A stretch of DNA of 64,000 bases from Psychrobacillus psychrodurans (GTDB lineage Bacteria > Bacillota > Bacilli > Bacillales_A > Planococcaceae). A model generated the notes under the pieces. The model was not told where the DNA came from. It worked only from the letters and a program-made list of their open reading frames with translations, and made no database searches. The stretch lies in NCBI RefSeq assembly GCF_027563345.1, contig NZ_JAMKBK010000002.1. One strand, given 5' to 3'. Position numbers and translations under genes: made by a program. Positions within the stretch are counted from its first letter, which is position 1. The number at the start of each line of letters is the position of its first letter. This document shows positions 35,183 through 45,277 of the stretch, in pieces.

Positions 35183-35824
35183 ATGCCGGACTGGTTTTCA
35201 ATAGAGACATTAACAGATTTAACACATGATTATCGAGCACTAGGACCACTAATTGGTATCCTCTTGCCGTTTTTGGAGGCCTTTCTTCCATTTTTACCAT
35301 TAGTCGTTTTTATAGTTGCTAACGTCAATGCATATGGTCTACTGATTGGTTTTCTTATATCCTGGATAGGATCAGTTGCCGGTTCCTATGCAGTATTCTT
35401 AGTGATTCGAAAATATGGACGAGCACGTGTCCTAGGTTTTATAACGAGGCATGTGAGAATTCAAAAACTTATAAAATGGGTAGAGAGAAATGGATTTGGA
35501 CCACTCTTTTTACTCGTTTGCTTCCCGTTCACACCTTCTGCTTTAGTCAATATTGTTGCGGGACTTTCAGATATGAAAAAAAATACGTATTTCTGGACGC
35601 TGGCATTAGGTAAACTCATTATGATTTTTGTTGTCAGTTTTATTGGTTCAGACATTAAGGCATTGATCACTCAACCTATTAGAACAGCTATTGTCATTTT
35701 GCTAATTGCTATTCTATGGTTTGTTGGTAAAGCAATTGAAAAAAGAATAAATAAAAAAGTAGAAGCTGATTTTCGTTTAATCAGCGGCGAAAGAAAAAAC
35801 AAAAGAGGAGAAAGTCTTGAATAA
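35183..35824 (+). CDS. VTT-domain (TVP38/DedA-superfamily) membrane protein
   Basis: 213 residues with about five membrane segments, including a re-entrant-like region. SWIGSVAGSYAVFLVIRKYG and VCFPFTPSALVNIVAGLS are the SNARE-associated/VTT signatures. Members of this superfamily are implicated in lipid scrambling or flipping and envelope integrity; the substrate here is unknown. GGAGGAG precedes ATG 35183; an in-frame start at 35168 precedes the ribosome binding site. It overlaps the signal peptidase gene by 8 bp, which suggests coupled translation. Confidence 0.88.
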   Translation: MPDWFSIETLTDLTHDYRALGPLIGILLPFLEAFLPFLPLVVFIVANVNAYGLLIGFLISWIGSVAGSYAVFLVIRKYGRARVLGFITRHVRIQKLIKWVERNGFGPLFLLVCFPFTPSALVNIVAGLSDMKKNTYFWTLALGKLIMIFVVSFIGSDIKALITQPIRTAIVILLIAILWFVGKAIEKRINKKVEADFRLISGERKNKRGESLE

Positions 35825-36368
35825 TGTAAAAAAAGAAATGCTGGAATGGTTAATGGCATTAGTAATAGGTATCTTAATTGTGATGTTCGTCAGAATGTTC
35901 ATTGTGACAAATTATGAGGTAGTGGGTCAGTCGATGATGCCAACATTGCATAATAAAGATAAAGTGATTGTGACAAAACTTTCTAAAATCGAGCATATGG
36001 ATATTGTGATTTTTCATGGAGATCAGGGTGAAGATTATGTAAAGCGTGTCATTGGTCTACCAGGTGATAAGATTAGCTATGAGAACGATGAGTTGTTTAT
36101 TAACAATAAAAAAGTAGAAGAGCCTTTTCTAGAATCGTATAGTGCTTATAAAAATCCAAATGATAACTTCACAGGAAATTTTGAATTAGAGGAAATGACC
36201 GGAAGTAACCGGGTTCCACCTGATAAATTGTTTGTTTTAGGAGATAATCGTATTTCTAGCATGGATAGTCGATATTTTCACTTTGTAGATACTGAAAAAA
36301 TTGTTGGTGAGGTGCAAGCACGTTACTGGCCGATTTCGCAGTCAACGACTCAATTCACTACCGAATAA
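35817..36368 (+). CDS. lepB: Type I signal peptidase
   Basis: Cleaves signal peptides from secreted proteins at the outer membrane face. One N-terminal membrane anchor (about 10-30) is followed by the catalytic Ser in VVGQSMMPTL, the general-base Lys in DYVKRVIGLPGD, and GDNRISSMDSRYF. The 183 residues match the SipS/SipT class. The start is TTG 35817, with AGAGGAG upstream inside the preceding gene. The last codons run into the terminator stem. The genome probably has other signal peptidases, so an exact sip name is not assignable. Confidence 0.94.
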   Translation: MNNVKKEMLEWLMALVIGILIVMFVRMFIVTNYEVVGQSMMPTLHNKDKVIVTKLSKIEHMDIVIFHGDQGEDYVKRVIGLPGDKISYENDELFINNKKVEEPFLESYSAYKNPNDNFTGNFELEEMTGSNRVPPDKLFVLGDNRISSMDSRYFHFVDTEKIVGEVQARYWPISQSTTQFTTE

Positions 36369-36427
36369 TTTCCCTCTCTGTAGTATGTTTTGTACAATAG
36401 AGATAGGAGATTATTCGGTTTTTTTTA
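36359..36427 (+). terminator. Intrinsic terminator, long loop, overlapping the lepB end
   Basis: ACCGAATAAT at 36359-36368 pairs with ATTATTCGGT at about 36410-36420, followed by seven T. The loop is about 42 bases with its own partial pairing (CTCTCT/AGAGATAG). Confidence 0.8.
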
Positions 36428-36462
36428 TTACTATATCAAATTTTGGAAAAATTTCCCGTTCC

Positions 36463-36575
36463 GCAAGTAAATTAGCATCGAGAGCAAGTAAACAGACAGT
36501 AAGCGCAAGTAACTAATATAGTAAAGCAAGTAAAATCCTTAGAAACGCAAGTAATCAACATGACATCGCAAGTAA
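36463..36575. repeat. 21-bp periodic array, GCAAGTAA core, 6 identical cores
   Basis: GCAAGTAA occurs at 36463, 36484, 36505, 36526, 36547 and 36568, always exactly 21 bp apart and identical in all six. The 13-bp segments between are all different. The core is the reverse complement of TTACTTGC, the core of the arrays at 27993-29481. In-frame stop codons show it is not a coding repeat. Confidence 0.95.
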
Positions 36576-36829
36576 CATGTGAAAGTTTAGGTTTTGATGT
36601 CTCTCTCTATTTAACCTTTTCAATTATCGTTATTATAATATTTATTCTGCCCAATCTTATAGTTTATAACTACTCTCTAATTTAATGGAGTAACCACAGG
36701 AGCATATGTTTTCCAGCGAAGAGACTGAGGCAACGCCCGCGGAATGCGTCATCCTGAAACAAAATCACAGCCTATAATTATTTTACATATAACCAAAAGA
36801 AAATTTCTTCCGAAAGGAGATTGAAAATA
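36576..36829. other. Intergenic region with truncated repeat
   Basis: 36576-36695 is AT-rich with nothing recognised. 36696-36760 is a truncated, reverse GGACGCTTTCC-family fragment (GGAGCATATGTTTTC, CCCGCGGAATGCG). The ribosome binding site AAGGAG of addB lies at 36814-36819. Confidence 0.6.
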
Positions 36830-39800
36830 TTGTCGCTACGAATAGTTAGTGGCCGATCAGGCTATGGAAAAACAACCTTTATCCACCAAGAAATAATCAC
36901 AGAACTACAAAGAGCTCCTATAGGAGACCCGATATTCTACATAGTTCCCGACCAAATGTCATTTTCCAGTGAGTATGACCTTGCAGCAGAATCGGGACTT
37001 CCAGGACTAATTAGAGCACAGGTAACGACATTTAAACGATTAGCGTGGCGTGTTCTTCAAGAAACAGGTGGAATTGCCAAAGAAGAAATAAGTGGCTTTG
37101 GTTACCGTATGCTTATTCGGAGTCTGCTTGAAAATCACAAAGACGAATTTACGCTATTTAAGCGAGCAGCAACAAAAAGAGGATTCACCGATCAAATCGA
37201 AGTATTACTTAAAGAGTTTAGTAGATACTGCATGGATTACTCTACCATGGCAAATGCCCTAAACAATTTAGAAAATGTTAATGCCCCAAAAACGCTTATA
37301 GATAAATCCTCCGATATAATGCTGATGCTTGAAAAGATGGAACAAAAACTAGGAGTTAGCTATATTGACGGTGAAGGTTACTTAACATTACTAGCAACCA
37401 AAATAAAAGACTCTACACTACTTGCAAAAACAGATATATACATCGATGGTTTCACTTCATTCACAACAAGAGAATTAGAGATTATCGCGGAATTAATGAA
37501 ACAGGTAAAGCGTATTACAATTGCTCTTCCAATGGAATCATTGCAGGATGCTGTAGATGAACAATCGCTATTCTATCAACCAGCAAATACATGTGCTAGG
37601 TTATTAGAAATAGCACAAACCGAACAAGTTGAAATCGAAAAAGCAGTACATCTGCATGAACAGAAACGCTTTATGTCAAAAGAAATTGCCCATATTGAGG
37701 AAAATCTGGATCAGCTTCCTCCCTTGCAAACAAAATCAGAAGGGAATATTCGAATAACAGAAGCTGCCAATCGTCGTGCAGAAATGCATGCAGTAGCAAG
37801 GCAAATACGAGAATTGATGCAACAAAAAAGTGTTCGTTATAACGAAATGGCTATTTTGCATAGAGATGCAGATACGTATGAAGGGTTGATCGAGACTATT
37901 TTCCCACAGTACGATATTCCAGTTTTCATTAGTAAAAAGAAACCGATGTTACATCATCCACTAATCGAACTTAGCCGAACCATTTTAGAAATAATTCGAA
38001 CAGACTGGAAGTATGAACCAGTGTTTCGCGCAGTGAAGACGGATTTGTTTTTTCCGTTAGATGCCCCTAAAAAAACGTGGAGAGAGCGTGCGGATCGTTT
38101 AGAAAATTTTGTACTGGCATTTGGAATCTATGGAGATAGATGGTGGGATGAAAGACGTTGGGTTTATAAAAAATATCGTGGTTTAGAATTTTATTCCAAA
38201 GTGCAAACCGATGAAGAAAAAAGTATCCAAGCAGATATCCATACAATAAGAGATTTGATCGTTGAACCAATCAAAGACCTTTCCGATCAGTTGAAACAAA
38301 GTAAAACAGGGAAAGATTATGCAATAGCTATCTATACATTTATAGAAGCACTAAATGTATATGAAAAACTGCAAAGCTTGAAGCAAACTGAAGAAGAAAA
38401 CGGCCAATTACTCCTCGCTTCCGAACATGAGCAAGTATGGAATGAGTGGGTAAATGTAATCGACCAATTTGTATTGATGTTTGGCGAGAAGGAAATGTCC
38501 TTGGAAGAAGTAGCCAAAATTTTAGATGAGGGATATGATCAGCTTGATTTTTCTAGCATTCCACCTACTATTGATCAAGTGATTGTTGGTAATGTTGATA
38601 TCATTCGTCTAACGAATATAAAAGCGGCATTTGTACTAGGGGTTAATGATGGAGCTTATCCAAAGCGGATGGATCATGAAGGGATACTAACTGATACAGA
38701 GCGTGAATGGTTCATGCAAATTGGATTTGAACTTGCACCAACGTCGAAAGTGCGCTTGATGGATGAAAATTATTTAATCTATAAAGCATTTGTAACAGCT
38801 TCACATTTCTTATACGTATCTTATCCAATGGCAGACAACGAAGGGAAAGCACTATTACCTTCCATGTATATTAAAAAGCTACATCAAATGGTAAGTGATT
38901 TGCCTGTTGAAGTAGCTGTAGTCGATCCGAGCGATATGCTAACAGATAAATTAGATCTGACTTCTATTAGTCACCCACGACCTACTTTGCCTTATGTTAT
39001 TACGCAGCTTCGAAGTGCTCTAGAAACAGGGGAATTACCAGAAGTGTGGCAGTCGGTTTATCAGTATTATTTAATGGATCCTTATTGGTCGAAGCTAGTA
39101 AAAAGAATTACAAAGCCCTTAATACATGGCAATAAAACAGAGAAATTAAATGAAGAGATGACTGAAGCTCTATATGGGGAAACGATTATTTCCAGTGTAT
39201 CTCGTGTAGAAAAATATTATAGCTGTCCGTTTGCACACTACGCATCTTATGGCTTGAAGCTAGAAGAACGTGCAGAATATAGATTAGAAGCACCACAAAT
39301 GGGAGACTTATTCCATGCGGCTTTAAAATGGATTGCTGATGAAACGAAGCGTTTAGATTTACAGTGGTCTCAGTTAACTCGCCCACAATGCTACCAACTT
39401 GCTAGACAAGCAGTCGATTATATTGTGCCAGTTTTTGTACACCAATTATTATTAAGTACAAATCGATATCGATATATCCAACGGAAATTGGAGCAAATCG
39501 TTGCCAATACATTGATTGCCTTAAGCCAGCATTCTAAAGGATCCAGCTTTGTTCCAATTGCTATTGAAGCTGGTTTCGGTCCTGGTGAGGCGCTGCCTGC
39601 CTTGGAAATTCCACTGAAGCGCAATCGTAAAATGCAATTGCGTGGTCGAATCGACCGAGTGGATGCAGCTAACATTAACGGCAATATGTTTGTACGGATT
39701 GTCGATTATAAATCATCTAAAAAAGGAATTGATTTGAACGAGGTTTATCATGGTATTTCTCTTCAAATGTTAACTTATTTAGATGTTGCTGTTGAAAATG

Positions 39801-40324
39801 CCGATATATGGCTACATGAGGATGCTGATCCAGCAGGAGTATTATATGTGCATATGCATAATCCATTTATTCAGTCCCAAAAAGAAATGGAAGATGCAGA
39901 ATTAGAGGATGCGATTTATAAATCATACAAAATGAATGGTCTACTACTCGATGATTCAGAAGTAATTATGGAAATGGACGACCAGATTTCAGGATTTTCG
40001 AAAGTGATTCCAGTACGTATGAACAAAGACGGAAACTTGTCGAAATCATCTTCCAAGGTAGTTGAGCCAGAGCAAATGAGATTGCTACAATCCTTTGTTC
40101 GTAAAAAGCATGAGCAAGCAGGAAATGGCATGAATGCTGGGGATACTCGCGTTCTACCTTATCGAATAAAAGATAAAATGCCTTGTAACTATTGCTCTTA
40201 TCGTAGTGTTTGCCAATTCGACCCCGGAGATCCAGCTCAACAAGTACGTGTATTGAAAATGGATCAACCAGAAATAGTAGCAGAAAAAATACGAGAGGAG
40301 ATGGGTTCAAATGAACATTCCTAA
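36830..40324 (+). CDS. addB: ATP-dependent helicase/nuclease subunit B
   Basis: Subunit of the AddAB helicase-nuclease that resects double-strand breaks until Chi, the Gram-positive counterpart of RecBCD. An inactivated helicase-like N-terminal half keeps a P-loop (VSGRSGYGKTTFI, residues about 5-17). The C-terminal nuclease has RIVDYKSSKKG. Four cysteines (YYSCPFAHYASYG, then CNYCSYRSVCQFD) match the known AddB 4Fe-4S site. I choose TTG 36830, 10 bp after AAGGAG, giving 1164 residues as in B. subtilis (1166); TTG 36821 touches the ribosome binding site. It overlaps addA by 14 bp. Confidence 0.97.
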   Translation: MSLRIVSGRSGYGKTTFIHQEIITELQRAPIGDPIFYIVPDQMSFSSEYDLAAESGLPGLIRAQVTTFKRLAWRVLQETGGIAKEEISGFGYRMLIRSLLENHKDEFTLFKRAATKRGFTDQIEVLLKEFSRYCMDYSTMANALNNLENVNAPKTLIDKSSDIMLMLEKMEQKLGVSYIDGEGYLTLLATKIKDSTLLAKTDIYIDGFTSFTTRELEIIAELMKQVKRITIALPMESLQDAVDEQSLFYQPANTCARLLEIAQTEQVEIEKAVHLHEQKRFMSKEIAHIEENLDQLPPLQTKSEGNIRITEAANRRAEMHAVARQIRELMQQKSVRYNEMAILHRDADTYEGLIETIFPQYDIPVFISKKKPMLHHPLIELSRTILEIIRTDWKYEPVFRAVKTDLFFPLDAPKKTWRERADRLENFVLAFGIYGDRWWDERRWVYKKYRGLEFYSKVQTDEEKSIQADIHTIRDLIVEPIKDLSDQLKQSKTGKDYAIAIYTFIEALNVYEKLQSLKQTEEENGQLLLASEHEQVWNEWVNVIDQFVLMFGEKEMSLEEVAKILDEGYDQLDFSSIPPTIDQVIVGNVDIIRLTNIKAAFVLGVNDGAYPKRMDHEGILTDTEREWFMQIGFELAPTSKVRLMDENYLIYKAFVTASHFLYVSYPMADNEGKALLPSMYIKKLHQMVSDLPVEVAVVDPSDMLTDKLDLTSISHPRPTLPYVITQLRSALETGELPEVWQSVYQYYLMDPYWSKLVKRITKPLIHGNKTEKLNEEMTEALYGETIISSVSRVEKYYSCPFAHYASYGLKLEERAEYRLEAPQMGDLFHAALKWIADETKRLDLQWSQLTRPQCYQLARQAVDYIVPVFVHQLLLSTNRYRYIQRKLEQIVANTLIALSQHSKGSSFVPIAIEAGFGPGEALPALEIPLKRNRKMQLRGRIDRVDAANINGNMFVRIVDYKSSKKGIDLNEVYHGISLQMLTYLDVAVENADIWLHEDADPAGVLYVHMHNPFIQSQKEMEDAELEDAIYKSYKMNGLLLDDSEVIMEMDDQISGFSKVIPVRMNKDGNLSKSSSKVVEPEQMRLLQSFVRKKHEQAGNGMNAGDTRVLPYRIKDKMPCNYCSYRSVCQFDPGDPAQQVRVLKMDQPEIVAEKIREEMGSNEHS

Positions 40325-43300
40325 TATGCCAGCAGAGCTAACATGGACAGCTGCACAATGGAAGGCAATTTGGGCTACGGGTTCAGATGTGCTAATTTCC
40401 GCAGCTGCAGGATCTGGAAAAACAGCTGTCCTCATCGACCGACTCATTCAAAAGGTTATTGCGAAAGAACAACCTATCAATGTTGACGAGTTATTAGTCG
40501 TTACATTTACCAATGCTTCCGCTGCAGAAATGCGTCACCGAATGGCAGAGGCGCTAGAAAAGGCTATAACAAACGATCCAACATCAAATCATTTACGAAA
40601 ACAACTAAGTTTGTTAAATAAAGCACAAATTTCTACACTGCATTCATTTTGTTTAAACATTGTACGGCAATATGCATATATGCTAACGATAGACCCAGGT
40701 TTCCGTATTGCAAATGAAACAGAAGCAGCAATCATGCGTGACGATATGTTAGCAGAAGTATTAGAAGAAGCTTATCATGTTGACAATCCGGAGGCGATGT
40801 ACCGATTGTCTGATAGTTTCACCTCCGATCGTGACGATCAATCAATTGAAGTGATGATTGAAAAACTATATTCCTATTCGCGCGTTCATCCAGAGCCCCA
40901 AAAATGGTTGTTGGCAATTCCAGATGCTTATGATCTGCCAGTAGATATGACTATAGACGAACTATCGTTTATGGGGCCGTTGAAGCTTGCAATCATCCAT
41001 CATTTAGAAGAAGCGATCGCTGTAACCGAGGAGATTCGTAGACTTGCAAATGAACCAAATGGGCCAGCACCACTTGCAGAAACTGCTATGATCGATCAGC
41101 AAATGATTCAAGAGGCAGTAGATTTGATGAAGAATAGCTCGTGGCAAAGTGTTTTTCATTACTTCCAAGGCATTAAATGGGGAAGAGCAGCAGCCATAAA
41201 AAAAGATTCCTGTGATGAAGGAATGAAAAATCAAGCGACAGACAAACGGACTAAAGTGAAGAAAATTGTTAATGACTTAAAGGATAATTATTTTACACGA
41301 ACTCCAGAACGGCTCTTGGAGGAAATGCGTTTAATGGCACCTCAGCTACAAAAACTAGTAGAATTGACTATAGTTTATGGAGAAAGGTATACTGCAGCTA
41401 AAAATGAAAAGGGGTTAGTCGACTTTTCAGATTTGGAGCATTATGCACTAGACATTCTATCCGAGCAGGATGAAAATGGTGAACTTATACCATCAGATAT
41501 TGCGAAGGAATATAAGTCCCGTTTTAAAGAAGTACTTGTAGATGAATATCAGGATACTAATCTACTACAAGAGACCATTTTACAATTTGTGAAAAGTGGC
41601 GATGAAAATACAGGGAATATGTTCATGGTAGGCGACGTGAAGCAGTCCATCTATCGATTCCGTTTAGCAGAACCAATGCTATTTTTAGGGAAATATCTTG
41701 CATTCAATGATCTTCCGATTAATTCAGGCATCAAAATAGATTTAAATGCTAACTTCCGCAGTAGAAAGGAAGTGTTGTATGCAACCAACTATATTTTCAG
41801 TCAAATTATGGGTGAATCAGTAGGAGAAATTGTGTATGATGAAGCAGCATCGTTAAAGCCAGGAGCACCCTATGAAGAAACTGAAACGCCTGTTGAGCTT
41901 GCTCTATTATATGAAGAAGAAGATGGCAGTGCAGAACCGTTAGAGGAAGAGGAAGAAACGATAGAAGCAATTGCTGAAGAAGAGTTAAAAAAATCGCAAG
42001 CCGAAGCACGTTATATTATTTCAAAAATAAACGAGATGATTCACTCTAAACAAACTGTCTATGATCCATGGAAAAAAGCTCATCGTCCCGTCGAGTACAG
42101 TGACATCGTTATATTGATGCGCTCGATGACATGGTCAGGAGAGGTTACAGAGCAATTTAAAGAAGCTGGTATTCCTTTGTACGCCGAACTTTCGAAGGGA
42201 TATTTTGAAGCAATTGAAGTTCTTATAATGCTTCATACGCTTCGTGCAATAGATAATCCCTATCAGGATATATCACTTGCATCCGTTCTCAGGTCGCCAT
42301 TTGTAGGACTAACAGAGTCAGAGCTCGCACTTATCCGTTTATCTGCTCCAAAAGAGCCTTTCTACGATGCATTAAAAACTTTTGTATCTACCGGAGGGCA
42401 GGGACTGTCTGCAGATACTGCTGAGAAACTACAAAGGTTCTTACTTCAATATGAGGATTGGCGCGATTTAAGTAGAAGAGGTTCACTTGCGGATTTAATA
42501 TGGCAAATATACTTGGATACACATTACTACGAAATAGTAGGTGCTATGCCAAATGGTAAACAAAGACAAGCAAACCTTCGTATTCTTCATGACCGTGCAA
42601 TCGATTATGAGAAAACTTCCTTCCGAGGACTGTTCCGTTTTTTACGTTTTATCGATCGTATGCGTAAAAGAGGGGATGATTTAGGTGCTGCACGAGCTAT
42701 TGGTGAAAAGGAGAATGTTGTTCGTTTAATGACTATCCACTCATCCAAAGGGCTAGAATTTCCAGTTGTTTTTTTAGCTGGAATGGGTAGACCTTTTAAC
42801 CAAATGGATTTTAATGAGTCCTACTTGTTTGACCAATCGTTTGGTCTTGCTGTTAAAGCAATTGATCCGGAAAAGCGTATTTCATTTACTTCATTGCCAT
42901 TTTTATCTATGAAAGAAAAAAAGCAGATGGAGTTGAAGGCGGAGGAAATGCGGGTTTTATATGTGGCCATGACGCGTGCAAAAGAGCATTTATACCTCAT
43001 TGGATCTATAAAAGATTTAGCAAAAACATTGGCAAAATGGCAAGATGCCCAAAACGTATTAAGTGATGAAATGCTGCCGGACTATATGCGTGCAAAAGCA
43101 AAAGGATATTTAGATTGGATTGGTCCAGCCTTATCAAGACATACAAATTTCCGCCAGTTATCGGATGTAAATGAAGCGAATATAGTGGATAGTGAATCGA
43201 ATTGGAGAATTGTCACTAAATGTGTAAATGATTTAAAGCATATTGTACAAGTGGAAGAAAAAGAGGCTGTTCAATTGAACCAGTTGATTGATCCAACACA

Positions 43301-44024
43301 AAATATATATTTAAAGAAGATTCAGGAACGTTTTGATACACCATACGTGCATGAAATAACTACTCTTAAACGATCAAAGCAAACGGTAAGTGAGATGAAA
43401 AGAATACAGCAACTTATGGACCAATCAGATGATGAATATTTTCAAATGTCTAGTCCTACTAGTCTGAAAAAGATTGCGAAGCGTCCATTTTTCCTTCAGC
43501 AAGAAGCAAAATTGACAGGGGCAGAAGCAGGTACTGCGGTCCATGCTTTTATGCAAAACGTTGATCTTCACGAAGAAAAAAATGAGGAGCAGGTTCTGCT
43601 ATTTGCAGAAAGACTGGCTGAAAGGGAAATTTTAACGAAAGCTGAACAAGCTGCGATTAATCCAAACAAAATGGTACCTTTCTTCAGCTCAGAAATAGCA
43701 AAACGTTTACGAAATGCAAAAGAAGTTATGAGAGAATTTCCTTTTACGTATGCACTCGAGGATAATGATGGCGACAAACAAATTATTCAAGGAGTCGTCG
43801 ATTGCTTATTTTTAGAGGATGATGGACGTTGGGTTTTATTGGATTATAAAACGGATAAAGTTAAACATTTAGTTAGTAACGAGTCTTTATTACAGCAAGA
43901 AATGCAAAAACGTTATCAACTTCAATTGTCACTTTATACACAGGCAATTGAGGCAATTTTACAAGTAGAGATTAAAGAGAAAGTATTATACTTGTTTGAC
44001 ATAAATAGAACAGTGTCATTTTAG
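40311..44024 (+). CDS. addA: ATP-dependent helicase/nuclease subunit A
   Basis: UvrD-like 3'-5' helicase plus nuclease, 1237 residues. Walker A is ISAAAGSGKTAVLIDR near residue 35; Walker B is VLVDEYQDTN near 407. Later helicase motifs are GDVKQSIYRFR, MTIHSSKGLEFPVVFLAG and RVLYVAMTRAKEHLYL. The C-terminal RecB-type nuclease has WVLLDYKTDKV. AGGAG upstream of ATG lies within addB. It acts with AddB in recombinational repair. A DUF418 gene follows after 11 bp, an arrangement that differs from the sbcDC neighbourhood of B. subtilis. Confidence 0.98.
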   Translation: MNIPNMPAELTWTAAQWKAIWATGSDVLISAAAGSGKTAVLIDRLIQKVIAKEQPINVDELLVVTFTNASAAEMRHRMAEALEKAITNDPTSNHLRKQLSLLNKAQISTLHSFCLNIVRQYAYMLTIDPGFRIANETEAAIMRDDMLAEVLEEAYHVDNPEAMYRLSDSFTSDRDDQSIEVMIEKLYSYSRVHPEPQKWLLAIPDAYDLPVDMTIDELSFMGPLKLAIIHHLEEAIAVTEEIRRLANEPNGPAPLAETAMIDQQMIQEAVDLMKNSSWQSVFHYFQGIKWGRAAAIKKDSCDEGMKNQATDKRTKVKKIVNDLKDNYFTRTPERLLEEMRLMAPQLQKLVELTIVYGERYTAAKNEKGLVDFSDLEHYALDILSEQDENGELIPSDIAKEYKSRFKEVLVDEYQDTNLLQETILQFVKSGDENTGNMFMVGDVKQSIYRFRLAEPMLFLGKYLAFNDLPINSGIKIDLNANFRSRKEVLYATNYIFSQIMGESVGEIVYDEAASLKPGAPYEETETPVELALLYEEEDGSAEPLEEEEETIEAIAEEELKKSQAEARYIISKINEMIHSKQTVYDPWKKAHRPVEYSDIVILMRSMTWSGEVTEQFKEAGIPLYAELSKGYFEAIEVLIMLHTLRAIDNPYQDISLASVLRSPFVGLTESELALIRLSAPKEPFYDALKTFVSTGGQGLSADTAEKLQRFLLQYEDWRDLSRRGSLADLIWQIYLDTHYYEIVGAMPNGKQRQANLRILHDRAIDYEKTSFRGLFRFLRFIDRMRKRGDDLGAARAIGEKENVVRLMTIHSSKGLEFPVVFLAGMGRPFNQMDFNESYLFDQSFGLAVKAIDPEKRISFTSLPFLSMKEKKQMELKAEEMRVLYVAMTRAKEHLYLIGSIKDLAKTLAKWQDAQNVLSDEMLPDYMRAKAKGYLDWIGPALSRHTNFRQLSDVNEANIVDSESNWRIVTKCVNDLKHIVQVEEKEAVQLNQLIDPTQNIYLKKIQERFDTPYVHEITTLKRSKQTVSEMKRIQQLMDQSDDEYFQMSSPTSLKKIAKRPFFLQQEAKLTGAEAGTAVHAFMQNVDLHEEKNEEQVLLFAERLAEREILTKAEQAAINPNKMVPFFSSEIAKRLRNAKEVMREFPFTYALEDNDGDKQIIQGVVDCLFLEDDGRWVLLDYKTDKVKHLVSNESLLQQEMQKRYQLQLSLYTQAIEAILQVEIKEKVLYLFDINRTVSF

Positions 44025-44035
44025 GGGGAAAAAGC

Positions 44036-45232
44036 TTGCTAATCAAACCAACAGGAGTAAATGAGCGCATCATCTCGATAGATGTAATGAGAGGGTTCGC
44101 CTTACTAGGGATATTTGTCGTGAATATGCTATTTTTTCATACTCCATATATTTATATAAATCCATATACTTGGTATCAAAACCCAAGTGATTATGAGACA
44201 TTTAAAATGATTGACATTTTTGTACAAGGAAGTGTGTATCCATTATTCTCCATGTTATTTGGATATGGTTTGGCAATGCAGTATATGAAGTCTGAAGCAA
44301 ATGGTAGTCCATTTTCCAAATTTGCAGTACGACGATTGTCTGTTTTACTAATAATTGGATGTATTCATGCATTTCTTATATGGGCAGGAGACATCTTGAT
44401 AACCTATGCATTGGCGGGATTTGTTTTAATACTCATCATTAGATTAAAGCCAATTTGGTTGCTTCTCATAAGTATTTTCTTATTCTTAATACCAAATGGT
44501 TTACTAAATGGTTTAGTCTACTTGGGCTCTCTAATAGAGCCAGATGCCATGGTTATTTATACTGGAATACAGGGAATTGAAGCATCTATTGTTGCATATG
44601 GCCAAGGATCATGGGGCGATATTTTCTCTCAACGATTAGCTGATTGGTTATATATGAGTGGAAATGGTCTAATCATCATAAGCATGCTGTTTACAATCGT
44701 TCCATTTCTTCTATTAGGTGCAGCAGCAGCAAAGTGGAAGCTTATTGAGAGGGCAAGAGAGTTAAAGTTGTTTTGGAGTGTTACGGTGTTAGTAACTTTA
44801 ATAGCAGGTACAGCTATCAAATGGCTTCCTTACTTAACAGAAGCGAACTTGTTCACTATGAGCGTTCAAGATACTTTTGGAGGACCACTACAAGCAATTG
44901 CATACGCAGGCGTAATTGCCATGGTTTGTTCCATTCCAATCGGTGCAAAAATACTATCTCCAATTTCTAAGGCTGGTAGGATGTCCATGACAATATATTT
45001 AATGCAATCGATTATTGCAACGACTATTTTTTATTCCTACGGATTCGGGTTATACGGAAAAATCGATATAAGTACTGGTACATGGATGGCAGTTGGCATT
45101 TTCGCGTTACAAATAGTGTTTGCAGAATTTTGGTTTATGAAATTTAAGCAAGGTCCTGTAGAGTTATTGTGGAGAAAACTGACTTATTCGAATAGTTTAT
45201 CTAAAATAGGTGAAAAAGAAACTAATTTGTAA
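44036..45232 (+). CDS. DUF418 membrane protein (YeiB-like)
   Basis: 398 residues with about nine or ten membrane helices. The N-terminal RIISIDVMRGFALLGIFVVN (heparan-alpha-glucosaminide acetyltransferase-like) and the C-terminal FGGPLQAIAYAGVIAM with GRMSMTIYLMQSI are characteristic of the DUF418/YeiB family. An acyltransferase-like membrane role is suggested by the fold relation but not shown. The start is TTG 44036 after GGGGG, 11 bp downstream of addA, so it is probably co-transcribed. Confidence 0.87.
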   Translation: MLIKPTGVNERIISIDVMRGFALLGIFVVNMLFFHTPYIYINPYTWYQNPSDYETFKMIDIFVQGSVYPLFSMLFGYGLAMQYMKSEANGSPFSKFAVRRLSVLLIIGCIHAFLIWAGDILITYALAGFVLILIIRLKPIWLLLISIFLFLIPNGLLNGLVYLGSLIEPDAMVIYTGIQGIEASIVAYGQGSWGDIFSQRLADWLYMSGNGLIIISMLFTIVPFLLLGAAAAKWKLIERARELKLFWSVTVLVTLIAGTAIKWLPYLTEANLFTMSVQDTFGGPLQAIAYAGVIAMVCSIPIGAKILSPISKAGRMSMTIYLMQSIIATTIFYSYGFGLYGKIDISTGTWMAVGIFALQIVFAEFWFMKFKQGPVELLWRKLTYSNSLSKIGEKETNL

Positions 45233-45277
45233 TAGACTAATAGATAGATTCAAAACTATTAAAGGAGTGTCCAAAAG

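Noticed and set aside
36463..36575. CRISPR-like array (short repeats with unique spacers)
   Set aside because: Cores are only 8 bp and spacers 13 bp, far below CRISPR sizes, with no leader or cas genes in the window. Kept as a distinct periodic array instead.
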